This document shows, piece by piece, positions 9,574-16,860 of a stretch of 27,820 bases of DNA (position 1 is the stretch's first letter; each line of letters opens with the position of its first letter). Under the pieces are notes generated by a model, which ran no database searches, was not told where the DNA came from, and was given only the letters and a program-made list of their open reading frames with translations. Source of the stretch: Desulfocurvus sp. (GTDB lineage: Bacteria; Desulfobacterota; Desulfovibrionia; Desulfovibrionales; Desulfovibrionaceae); NCBI RefSeq assembly GCF_023230885.1, contig NZ_JALNWM010000010.1, forward strand, positions 1 through 27,820. Direction: 5' to 3'. Made by a program: the position numbers and the translations under genes.

Positions 9574-10935
9574 ATGACGCCGACACCCGCCCCCCGGGGG
9601 CTGGCCGCCCTGCGCGGCCTGGCCCCGCGCGCCGCGAGCTGGGCGGCCACGGTCGGCCACGGCTTTGTGGCCGACCAGTGCCTGCTGTGGGCCTCGGCCC
9701 TGGCCTTCACCACGGCCCTGTCCCTGGTGCCGCTGCTGGCCGTGGCCTTTTCCATCTCCAAGGGCTTCGGCATCCAGAACTCGGACTTCATCCGCGACCT
9801 GCTCATGCAGGTCACCGCCGGGCGCGAGGAGACCGTGGCCGCCATCGTCGGCTACATCAACAACACCAACGTCGGCACCCTGGGCGCCGTGGGCGTGGGC
9901 CTGCTCTTTCTCACCGTGATCTCCCTGCTGGGCAGCGTGGAGAAATCCCTGAACCACATCTGGGGCATCAAGTCCCAGCGTACCCCGTGGCGCAAGTTCT
10001 CGGACTACCTGACGGTCATCCTGGTCTGCCCGCTGCTTATCCTCATCGCCATCAGCGCCACGGCCTCGCTGGAGAGCTCCACCGTGGTCCGCACGCTGCT
10101 GGAGGTCTCGGTGCTGCACGCCCTGTGGCTGGGCGTGCTCAAGGCCCTGCCCTACGTCAGCACCTGGCTGGCGCTCCTGTTCGTGTACGTCTTCATCCCC
10201 AATACCCGCGTGCGCCTGGGCTCGGCGGCGGCGGGGGCCGTGCTGGCGGGCAGCCTGTGGCAGGCCGTGCAGTGGGCCTACATCACCTACCAGGCATCCT
10301 TTCGCAACTACAACGCCATCTACGGCAGCTTCGCCCAGGTGCCGCTGCTGCTCATCTGGCTGTTCGTCAGCTGGGCCATCGTGCTCCTGGGCGCGGAGAT
10401 CAGCTTTGCCGTGCAGAACAGCGGCACCTACCGCCGCGAGTCGACCCTGGACGGCTACAGCCACGACGACCGCCAGAAGCTGGCGGCCCTGGCCCTGGCC
10501 CTGGTGACCCGCGTGTTCATGGAGGGCGGCCCGCGCCTGGGCAACGCGGAACTGGCCCGCCTGCTGGACGCCCCGGTGCGCCTGGTGGGCGACGTGATGC
10601 ACATGCTGGCCCGGGCGGGCATCGTGGTGCCCGTGGCCGACCCCGACGCCGGGGACGCGGCCTATACCCTGGCCCGCCCGCCGGATTCCGTGCGCATGGT
10701 GGACGTGATGACGGCCCTGTCGCGCTACCGGCAGGACACCGGCCCCCGGGCCCTGGCGCCCCGGCTGGAGGCGCTGGAGCCGGTCTTCGGCGGGCTGCTC
10801 GGCGCCGCCCAGGGCAGCCCGCACAACATGACCTTGGCCCACTTCGCCCGGCACTGCGCCGAGCAGGGCACCTGCCCCGACCCGCACCCCGGGGCCCGGG
10901 CCGCGCACCGCGGCGATGGAAGCGCCGATGCCTGA
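9574..10935 (+). CDS. YihY/BrkB-family inner-membrane protein with winged-helix-like C-terminus
   Basis: A 453-residue membrane protein of the YihY/UPF0761 family (formerly mis-called RNase BN). About six transmembrane segments can be read between residues 25 and 290. The family signature is clear near 240-280: YNAIYGSFAQVPLLLIWLF, then LLGAEISFA. The C-terminal 160 residues are soluble; a stretch around NAELARLLDAPVRLVGDVMHML looks like a winged helix, as in the longer members of the family. Function is unsettled: BrkB was linked to serum resistance and YihY may be a transporter. CCGGAG at 9561-9566 supports ATG 9574. The stop overlaps the next gene by eight bases, so the two are probably translationally coupled. 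Confidence 0.87.
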   Translation: MTPTPAPRGLAALRGLAPRAASWAATVGHGFVADQCLLWASALAFTTALSLVPLLAVAFSISKGFGIQNSDFIRDLLMQVTAGREETVAAIVGYINNTNVGTLGAVGVGLLFLTVISLLGSVEKSLNHIWGIKSQRTPWRKFSDYLTVILVCPLLILIAISATASLESSTVVRTLLEVSVLHALWLGVLKALPYVSTWLALLFVYVFIPNTRVRLGSAAAGAVLAGSLWQAVQWAYITYQASFRNYNAIYGSFAQVPLLLIWLFVSWAIVLLGAEISFAVQNSGTYRRESTLDGYSHDDRQKLAALALALVTRVFMEGGPRLGNAELARLLDAPVRLVGDVMHMLARAGIVVPVADPDAGDAAYTLARPPDSVRMVDVMTALSRYRQDTGPRALAPRLEALEPVFGGLLGAAQGSPHNMTLAHFARHCAEQGTCPDPHPGARAAHRGDGSADA

Positions 10936-11224
10936 GAACAGCCACCGCTTCTTTCGCAACGCCGCCTGCGCCTATTTCCCCTGCCACGCGGTGGACGACG
11001 ACGCGGACTTCAACTGCCTGTTCTGCTTCTGCCCGCTCTACTGGCTGGAGGATTGCGGCGGCAGCCCGGCCTTTCGCGGCGGCGTGAAGGACTGCACCGG
11101 CTGCACCCTGCCCCATCGGCCCGGGGGCTACGACACGGTGCTGGCCCGCCTGCGCCGCGAGTTCGCCCGCCGCGCGGCCGCAGGCCCGGCCCCGCCGGAC
11201 GGGGCGCCGGACGCGCGGGACTAG
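10928..11224 (+). CDS. Cysteine-rich small-domain protein (PF04071-like)
   Basis: A 98-residue protein that opens with the cysteine-rich small domain: SHRFFRNAACAYFPCH, then NCLFCFCPLYWLEDCGG and KDCTGCTLPH. The cysteines of the family pattern are all present (two before residue 20, a CxxCxC group, and the CGG and CxxC pairs), so binding of zinc or another metal is likely. In other genomes this domain occurs alone or fused to cobalamin-synthesis proteins, but its biochemical role is unknown. ATG 10928 is preferred because GGA at 10918-10920 lies at normal distance; the in-frame ATG at 10916 has no ribosome site. The start lies inside the end of the yihY-like gene. The last 25 residues are low-complexity. 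Confidence 0.85.
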   Translation: MPENSHRFFRNAACAYFPCHAVDDDADFNCLFCFCPLYWLEDCGGSPAFRGGVKDCTGCTLPHRPGGYDTVLARLRREFARRAAAGPAPPDGAPDARD

Positions 11225-11254
11225 ACGACCGAAGCCATACACGACGACATCGAC

Positions 11255-11271
11255 CCGGGGCCCGGCCCCGG
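11255..11271 (+). other. Small hairpin just upstream of a ribosome binding site
   Basis: CCGGGGC (11255-11261) pairs with GCCCCGG (11265-11271) around a 3-base loop, ending four bases before the GGAGG ribosome site (11275-11279) of the next gene. It could modulate translation or mark an mRNA processing point. In such G+C-rich DNA chance stems of this size are common. Confidence 0.3.
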
Positions 11272-11285
11272 CCCGGAGGAAATCC

Positions 11286-12386
11286 GTGAACACGCACCAC
11301 ACCCCGACCCCGAAAGCCCCCGGAGGCGGCGCCGCCAAGGCCCTGGCAGTGCTGCTTGTGCTGGCCGGGGCGGCCCTGGCGGCCTACTTTTTCCTGGCCC
11401 AGGACAAGGGCGCCCAGCCTCCCGCCCCCGCCGGGGAGCAGCTCGAGGAGCACTCCGCCGTGCCCGAACCCGCGCTGCCGCCCTCGGCGCCCGAGCCCCT
11501 GCCCGCCGCGCCGCCCCAGGCCGCCGCGCCCGTGCCGCCCGACCCGGGCCCCGCGCCCACGCCCTCGGTGACCATGCAGGCCGCCGCCCCGCGCACCGAC
11601 AAGGTCCTGACCCTGGACTTCATCGAGGACCTGGCCGCCTACCTCGCCGGGGCCTACCAGCCCGGGGGCAGCGACGGGAACCAGGGCTCCTCGGGCCTGA
11701 CCACGGTCACCTTCCGCAAGCTGAACATGCGCTACGGCGTGGAGCTGCGCGGCCTGGACGTGGACCGCGACAACCCGCCCGCGGGCCGCAGGCAGGCCCT
11801 GGACCACCTCATGTCGCCCATCGTGCTGCGCCTGGCCTACGACCTGCTGGCCCAGGACCTGCTGGACGCCCTGGCCCGGGCCGGGGCCGCCCAGACCCGC
11901 GTCTTCGCCGTGCCCGGCGGCAGCCAGGAGCGGCCCCTGGCCCCGGCGCAGCTGCGCGAGATGTTCGACATCTATGCCGCGCAGGTGCGCGACACGGGCC
12001 GGACCTTCCAGGCCTTCGCCAGCCGCGAGGACCTGGTGCGGCTCATGGACCGCTATTTCCAGGTCATGCGCACGGTGAACGCCTCCTACGCCCGCTATGC
12101 GGACCTGGAGGCCGCCGGGGCGGCGGAAGGGGAGCTGGACGCCCTGTCCCTGGAGATCAAATCGGCCATCAACGAGCGCGAGGCCCTGCGCCGCGAGCTT
12201 CTGCGCGGCGCCCGCCCCGCCGGGGGGTCGGGTCTGGCCGACGCCGATGTGCTGGACATCGCGGCCTGGGTTGCGCGCAGGCTGGCTGCGGACCCCGAGG
12301 CCATCAACGCCGTGGGCGCCCTGGCCTCCCTCTGCCGGGAGCTGGCCGAGACCATGCAGCGCTACGAACCCACCGCGCGCGACTAG
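11286..12386 (+). CDS. Membrane-anchored protein of unknown function
   Basis: A 366-residue protein that is not recognised. It starts at GTG 11286 behind GGAGG (11275-11279). The first 15 residues are polar, then one hydrophobic segment (about 16-38, LAVLLVLAGAALAAYFFLA) probably anchors it as a signal anchor. A Pro/Ala-rich linker runs to about residue 100. The remaining 260 residues appear mostly helical and soluble, beginning with VLTLDFIEDLAAYLAGAY and including RKLNMRYGVELRGLDVDRDN, and would lie outside the membrane if the anchor has the usual N-in orientation. There are no cysteines, no haem motif and no enzyme motif visible. It is the last gene before a strong terminator, downstream of the YihY-like and cysteine-rich genes, which hints at an envelope role. 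Confidence 0.75.
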   Translation: MNTHHTPTPKAPGGGAAKALAVLLVLAGAALAAYFFLAQDKGAQPPAPAGEQLEEHSAVPEPALPPSAPEPLPAAPPQAAAPVPPDPGPAPTPSVTMQAAAPRTDKVLTLDFIEDLAAYLAGAYQPGGSDGNQGSSGLTTVTFRKLNMRYGVELRGLDVDRDNPPAGRRQALDHLMSPIVLRLAYDLLAQDLLDALARAGAAQTRVFAVPGGSQERPLAPAQLREMFDIYAAQVRDTGRTFQAFASREDLVRLMDRYFQVMRTVNASYARYADLEAAGAAEGELDALSLEIKSAINEREALRRELLRGARPAGGSGLADADVLDIAAWVARRLAADPEAINAVGALASLCRELAETMQRYEPTARD

Positions 12387-12407
12387 GTCCGCCCGTCCCA
12401 AGAACGC

Positions 12408-12443
12408 CGAAGGGCCGGGAGGCATGCGCCTCCCGGCCCTTCG
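12408..12443. terminator. Bidirectional terminator between convergent genes
   Basis: A perfect 16-bp stem (12408-12423 with 12428-12443) has a 4-base loop. It lies 22 bases past the stop of the membrane-anchored protein gene and 22 bases past the stop of the HD-GYP gene on the other strand. A T run is lacking on both sides, but stem strength and symmetric placement between two convergent stops support a shared terminator. Confidence 0.7.
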
Positions 12444-12464
12444 CGCATGGCGCGGGCCGCGCCC

Positions 12465-13970
12465 TCAGGCCAGGGGCAGGGTCACCGACAGGGACGCCTG
12501 GGCGCCGATGCGCGCCAGGTCGCGGGTGGCCACGATGCGGCACCACACGTCCACCAGCCGCCCGTCCCACTGCTGGCCCGCGCCCTGGCGCAGGATGGCC
12601 GCGGCCTCCTGGGGGCTGCGCGCGGCCTGGTAGGCGCGGCTGGAGGTCATGGCCTCGTAGCCGTCCACCACGCTGACGATGCGCGCCAGGAAGGGAATGG
12701 CGTCGCCGGCCAGCCCGTCGGGGTAGCCCTGGCCGTTGTACCATTCGTGGTGGTGGTAGACGATGGGCAGGACGCCCTGCAGGGAGCGCAGGTCGGCCAG
12801 GATGTCGCGGCCCAGGACGGGGTGCTGCTTCATGACCTCGAACTCCGCCGCGCTCAGCGGGCCGGGCTTGTTGAGGATGCGGTCGGGCACGCCGATCTTG
12901 CCCACGTCGTGCAGCACCCCGGCGAAGGAGAGCAGCTCCAGGTCTGCGGGGCCGAGGCCCACCTCGCGGCCGAGCATGGCCGCATAGGCGCCCACGCGTT
13001 CGGAATGGCCCTTGGTGTATACGTCCTTGGCCTCCACCGAGCGCACATGGGAGGTGATGATCTCCAGGTTCATGTCCTGGAGGCGGCATTGCACGGCAAC
13101 GTTGTCCAGGGCCGAGGCCGCGTGGGCCGCGAACACGGACAGGAGCTGCAACGCGGGCAGGGAGTAGGGCCCGGCGGCGTGGTCGCGCAGTACCAGGGCC
13201 ATGCCCAGCAGGCGCTGGCCGTCCAGGACCGGGGCGAGCATGGCCGACACCGCGCCCTGGCCCTCGCCATGCACGGGCAGGGACTCGAACAGCCGGGGGC
13301 TGCGCCGGTCCATGAGCCGGGTGGCCACGGAGGAGAACCAGTCGCGCACGCGGCGGTTGTCGCGCAGCAGGGGGCCCCAGTGCACGTCGCGGCCCAGGTC
13401 GGCGCGCGCGCCGTCGGCGAAGAACAGGCTCATGGCGTCGGGGTGGAACGCCTCGCGCAGCTGGACCAGGAATTCCTTGACCACCGAGCGCACGTCGCGC
13501 TGGCGGCGCAGGGCCTGGGTGAAGTCCAGGACGAGGTCCAGCCCCTGGGGGTCGGGGGTGGCGGGCTTGCGCGGGGACGCTCCCCGGGCGGCGTGGCGCA
13601 TCTCGCGCTCGCGCAGGACCTTGGCCACCTTGTCTTGCAGGTCGCGGATGCCGAAGGGCTTGAGCAGGTAGTCGGCGGCGCCGAGCTGGATGCAGCGCAC
13701 GGCGCTTTCCACCGAGCCGTAGCCCGTGAGGAAGATGACCTCGGCGTCGCAGCCCCGGGCGCGCATTTCTTCGAGCATCTCCTGGCCGCCCAGGCGGGGC
13801 ATGCGCAGGTCGGTGACCACGAGGTCCACCCCGCCCTGGTCCAGGACATCCAGCGCCTGGGCGCCGTTGCCCGCGGTCTTCACCGCGCAGCCAAGGCCCA
13901 TCAGGGCCTCGCGGTTGACTTCGAGCAGCGCGGCCTCGTCGTCAACGAGCAGGATGGTCTTGTCGTGCAT
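12465..13970 (-). CDS. REC-GAF-HD-GYP response regulator, probable cyclic-di-GMP phosphodiesterase
   Basis: A 501-residue protein with three parts. Residues 1-120 are a complete receiver: acidic pair D10-D11, phospho-acceptor D54 in VVTDLRMP, T82 and K104 in LLKPF. Residues about 145-295 look like a GAF domain. The last 190 residues are HD-GYP, with GHSERV (H322), HDVGK (H354-D355, K358), KQHP (H383) and HHHEWYNGQGYPDGL (about 406-420). Enzymes with these motifs cleave c-di-GMP; phosphorylation of D54 would be expected to control activity. ATG 13970 follows CGGAG. The gene is divergent from the HDOD-kinase operon 220 bases away, so that kinase is a natural candidate partner, though this is inference. 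The activity itself is not shown here. Confidence 0.92.
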   Translation of the reverse strand: MHDKTILLVDDEAALLEVNREALMGLGCAVKTAGNGAQALDVLDQGGVDLVVTDLRMPRLGGQEMLEEMRARGCDAEVIFLTGYGSVESAVRCIQLGAADYLLKPFGIRDLQDKVAKVLREREMRHAARGASPRKPATPDPQGLDLVLDFTQALRRQRDVRSVVKEFLVQLREAFHPDAMSLFFADGARADLGRDVHWGPLLRDNRRVRDWFSSVATRLMDRRSPRLFESLPVHGEGQGAVSAMLAPVLDGQRLLGMALVLRDHAAGPYSLPALQLLSVFAAHAASALDNVAVQCRLQDMNLEIITSHVRSVEAKDVYTKGHSERVGAYAAMLGREVGLGPADLELLSFAGVLHDVGKIGVPDRILNKPGPLSAAEFEVMKQHPVLGRDILADLRSLQGVLPIVYHHHEWYNGQGYPDGLAGDAIPFLARIVSVVDGYEAMTSSRAYQAARSPQEAAAILRQGAGQQWDGRLVDVWCRIVATRDLARIGAQASLSVTLPLA

Positions 13971-14117
13971 CGGGTCTCCGGCGTCCGTGCGTGCGGGGCG
14001 GGCCCCGGCGGGGCGGGGCCGCGCGGCGGCCAGGGGCGCCGCATCCGGGTTGTGTAATCCACTTCCGCGCGCCTTGTCCAGCCGGGGCCCGGGAAACGTT
14101 CCCGCCCCCCAGAGGCT

Positions 14118-14146
14118 TTGCTTTTTGAGGCCAAGTGGCGTATGCA
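14118..14146 (+). promoter_or_regulatory. Candidate promoter of the HDOD-kinase / FlhG-like operon
   Basis: TTGCTT (14118-14123), 17 bases, TATGCA (14141-14146), about 45 bases before the start at 14191. Both boxes are partial matches, but they lie in the only T-rich patch of this divergent gap (13971-14190). No convincing minus-strand promoter for the HD-GYP gene could be picked; TGGACA read on that strand near 14080 is a possible -35 without a good -10. Confidence 0.4.
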
Positions 14147-14190
14147 GGCCCCAAACGGCGGACTCTCATCCCATCAAGCAAGGACGCGCG

Positions 14191-16860
14191 ATGCATACCG
14201 AACCCGACGCCGGGGCCCACCCCGGGGCCAAAGAGATCGTCCGGCACATCGAGCAGCTGCCCGCGCCGCCCGCCGTGGCGGGCAGGATACTCGCCCTGAT
14301 CGCCAGCCAGGACGCCGACTTCGACGACGTGGCCCGGCTCATCGAGACCGACCCCTCCCTGACCCTCAAGGTTCTGCGCATGGCCAACAGCCTGGCCTAC
14401 GGCTACCGGGGCCGCATCGAGAACCTGGACCAGGCCGTGCGCACCCTGGGCTTCGAGACCCTGCGCAACGCGCTGCTCTCGGTGCTCATCCGCGACAGCC
14501 TTTTCGGCGGCGACATCCGTGGCGGCGACCCGCTCCTGACCCACCTGTGGAAGCATTCCCTGGCCTGCGCCGTGGCCGCCCAGATGCTGGCCGAGGCGGC
14601 CATGCCCGAGGCCCGGGGCGCGGCCTTCACCGCCGGGCTGGTCCACGACTGCGGGCAGATGGTCCTGCTTGCGGCCCAGCCGGAGCGCTACGAGCCCCTG
14701 GTGGAACGCTGCCGCGCGGGCGAGGGGCCCCTGCTGGCCCTGGAGGCCCCCGGCCCGGAGCACACCCTGGTGGGCAAATGGCTGCTGGTGCGCTGGGACA
14801 TGCCGCGCACCCTGGTGGACGTGGCCTGGCTGCACCACCAGTCCCCCGAGGCCCTGGCCGGGCTGGGCCCCGACGGGCGCCTGCCCGCCCTGGTCTCCCT
14901 GGCCGACCTGCTGGCTCATGAGGTCATGTGCGATGCGCCGGGCGACCCGGAAACGGATCTGGCGGCCCTGGCCGCCCTGGTGGGCATCCCCGTGCCCGCC
15001 CTGGGGCAGGTCAAGGCGCGCATCGGCGAAGCCTACGCCCAGCGCGCCGCCGCCTTCGACCTGGACGGCGACGCGGCGGAATTCTATTTCGAGGCCCTGC
15101 AACGGGCCAACACCCGCCTGGGCGCCATCAACGCCGACCTGGACGACCAGCGCCGCCGCCTGCGCCGGGCCAACCGCGTGCTCGCCGCCGTGACCGCCGC
15201 CGGGCGGGACATGGCCCGCGCCCAGAGCCCCCGGGCCGTGCTCGATACCCTGGCCGCGGTGTTCCCCGCGCGCCTGGGAGCCCCGCGCGGCTTCGCCTAC
15301 CGCGTGGACTCCGGGGCCGGATTCCTGGAGGGCCTGGCCTGGGCCGACGGCGCCGTGCAGCCCTTCCGCTGCGGGCTGGGCAAGGACCTGGCCCCGGCCT
15401 TGGCCGCCGGGCCCGACGCCCCCCCGCAGGAGCTGCGCGGGCTGCTGGCCGGCTACCTCACGCGCATCCCTGGCGAGGCGCCCGACGAGGCCTCGCGCCT
15501 GCTGGCCGTGCCGCCGTGGCTGACCCTGCCGCTGCTGGCCGACGGCGGGTTCCTGGGCGAGGTCGGCTTCATGCCCGGCGACGCGCGCTCCATGCGCCTG
15601 CCCGCCGAGGAGCGCGCCGGGTTCGCCCAGCTGGCCGACCTGGCCAGCGCGGCCCTGAACCGCCTGGAGCTGCACGAGCGCCTGGAGGAGCGGGCCGAGC
15701 GCCTGTCCTCGGCACTGGGGCGGCTGCGGCGCATGAATCACAAGCTGCTCCAGGCCGAGCGGCTGGCCGCCGTGGGCCAGCTGGCCGCCGGGGCCGCCCA
15801 CGAGATCAACAACCCCCTGGCAATCATCTACGCCCGGGCCCAGCTGCTGGAGCTGCGCGCCTGCGACGAGAAGACCCGCGCGGACTTCCGGCAGATGATG
15901 GCCCAGATCGAGCGCATCACCACCATCCTGACCAGCCTGATGGACTTCGCCCGCCCGGCCCCGCCGCGCATGGACCCCGTGGACCTGAACGAGGTGGCCC
16001 GGCGGGCCGTGGCCCTGGTGTCCAGCTCCCTGGGCCGCGAGGAGCTCGACCTCGTCTGCGAACTGCACGACGACCTGCCCGCCGTCACGGGCGACAGCGC
16101 CCAGCTCGAACAGGTGGTGCTCAACCTGCTGATCAACGCCGAGCACGCCGTGGCCGACCGGCCCCGGCCCCGCGAGCGCGGGCACATCGCCGTGGCCAGC
16201 GGCGTGCAGGGGCAAAATGCCTTCCTGACCATCGCCGACAACGGGGTGGGCATCCCGGCGGAGAACCTGAACAAGATCTTCGACCCCTTCTTCACCACCA
16301 AGGAGCAGGGCCGGGGCACGGGCCTGGGGCTGTCCACGTCCTACGGCATCATGCAGGCCCACGGCGGGGAGATCCGCTTCCACAGCGTGCCCGGCAAGGG
16401 CACCCAGGTCACGGTGCTGCTGCCCCTGTCCTGCCCGGCCCCGCGCCACGCGCCCGCCGGGCCCGCGGCCCGGCCCGAGCGCGATACCGTACTGGTGGTG
16501 GACGACGAGCGCCATATCCGCGATATCCTGCGCGAATCCCTGGAGGCCCGGGGCTACGCCGTGCGCACCGCCGAGGACGGCGAACAGGCCCTGGTGCTCC
16601 TGGAGCGCGAACGCTTCAGCCTGCTGCTGGTGGACGTGCGCATGCCCCTGCGCGGGGGGCTGTCGCTGCTGGAGCGCGCGCGAGAGCGCATCGGCTCCAC
16701 CCCGGTCATCGTGCTCACGGGCATGGCCGGGCCCGAGGAGATCGACAAGGCCCTGCATCTGGGCGTGTTCCGCTGCGTGCGCAAGCCCTTCCAGATCGAC
16801 GCCCTGCTGGACGACATCGCCGCCGCCCTCGGGCGCGACCCCGGAGCAGACGCACCATGA
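14191..16860 (+). CDS. HDOD-GAF-histidine kinase-REC hybrid signalling protein
   Basis: An 889-residue cytoplasmic hybrid kinase; no membrane segment is seen. Residues about 15-210 form an HDOD domain (IEQLPAPPAVAGRIL at the start, AGLVHDCGQM in the HD-like part). About 320-490 is GAF-like. The transmitter has its H-box at H537 (GAAHEINNPLAII), DNGVGIP near 683, FDPFFTTKE and GTGLGL. A C-terminal receiver has D771-D772, phospho-acceptor D815 in LLVDVRMP and a lysine in VRKPF. All catalytic residues appear intact. ATG 14191 follows AAGGA (14180-14184). The stop overlaps the start of the FlhG-like gene (ATGA), so the two products are made together. HDOD domains usually mediate signalling contacts rather than hydrolysis. 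The divergent HD-GYP regulator is a plausible output. Confidence 0.9.
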   Translation: MHTEPDAGAHPGAKEIVRHIEQLPAPPAVAGRILALIASQDADFDDVARLIETDPSLTLKVLRMANSLAYGYRGRIENLDQAVRTLGFETLRNALLSVLIRDSLFGGDIRGGDPLLTHLWKHSLACAVAAQMLAEAAMPEARGAAFTAGLVHDCGQMVLLAAQPERYEPLVERCRAGEGPLLALEAPGPEHTLVGKWLLVRWDMPRTLVDVAWLHHQSPEALAGLGPDGRLPALVSLADLLAHEVMCDAPGDPETDLAALAALVGIPVPALGQVKARIGEAYAQRAAAFDLDGDAAEFYFEALQRANTRLGAINADLDDQRRRLRRANRVLAAVTAAGRDMARAQSPRAVLDTLAAVFPARLGAPRGFAYRVDSGAGFLEGLAWADGAVQPFRCGLGKDLAPALAAGPDAPPQELRGLLAGYLTRIPGEAPDEASRLLAVPPWLTLPLLADGGFLGEVGFMPGDARSMRLPAEERAGFAQLADLASAALNRLELHERLEERAERLSSALGRLRRMNHKLLQAERLAAVGQLAAGAAHEINNPLAIIYARAQLLELRACDEKTRADFRQMMAQIERITTILTSLMDFARPAPPRMDPVDLNEVARRAVALVSSSLGREELDLVCELHDDLPAVTGDSAQLEQVVLNLLINAEHAVADRPRPRERGHIAVASGVQGQNAFLTIADNGVGIPAENLNKIFDPFFTTKEQGRGTGLGLSTSYGIMQAHGGEIRFHSVPGKGTQVTVLLPLSCPAPRHAPAGPAARPERDTVLVVDDERHIRDILRESLEARGYAVRTAEDGEQALVLLERERFSLLLVDVRMPLRGGLSLLERARERIGSTPVIVLTGMAGPEEIDKALHLGVFRCVRKPFQIDALLDDIAAALGRDPGADAP

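Noticed and set aside
13942..16758. A 938-codon minus-strand frame opposite the HDOD kinase
   Set aside because: Same reason: the plus-strand frame shows complete HDOD, kinase and receiver motifs, while this one shows none.
14191..16860. Treating the HDOD region as an active HD phosphodiesterase
   Set aside because: The overall pattern is HDOD, which generally lacks the full metal-binding set; one HD pair (VHDCG) is not enough.
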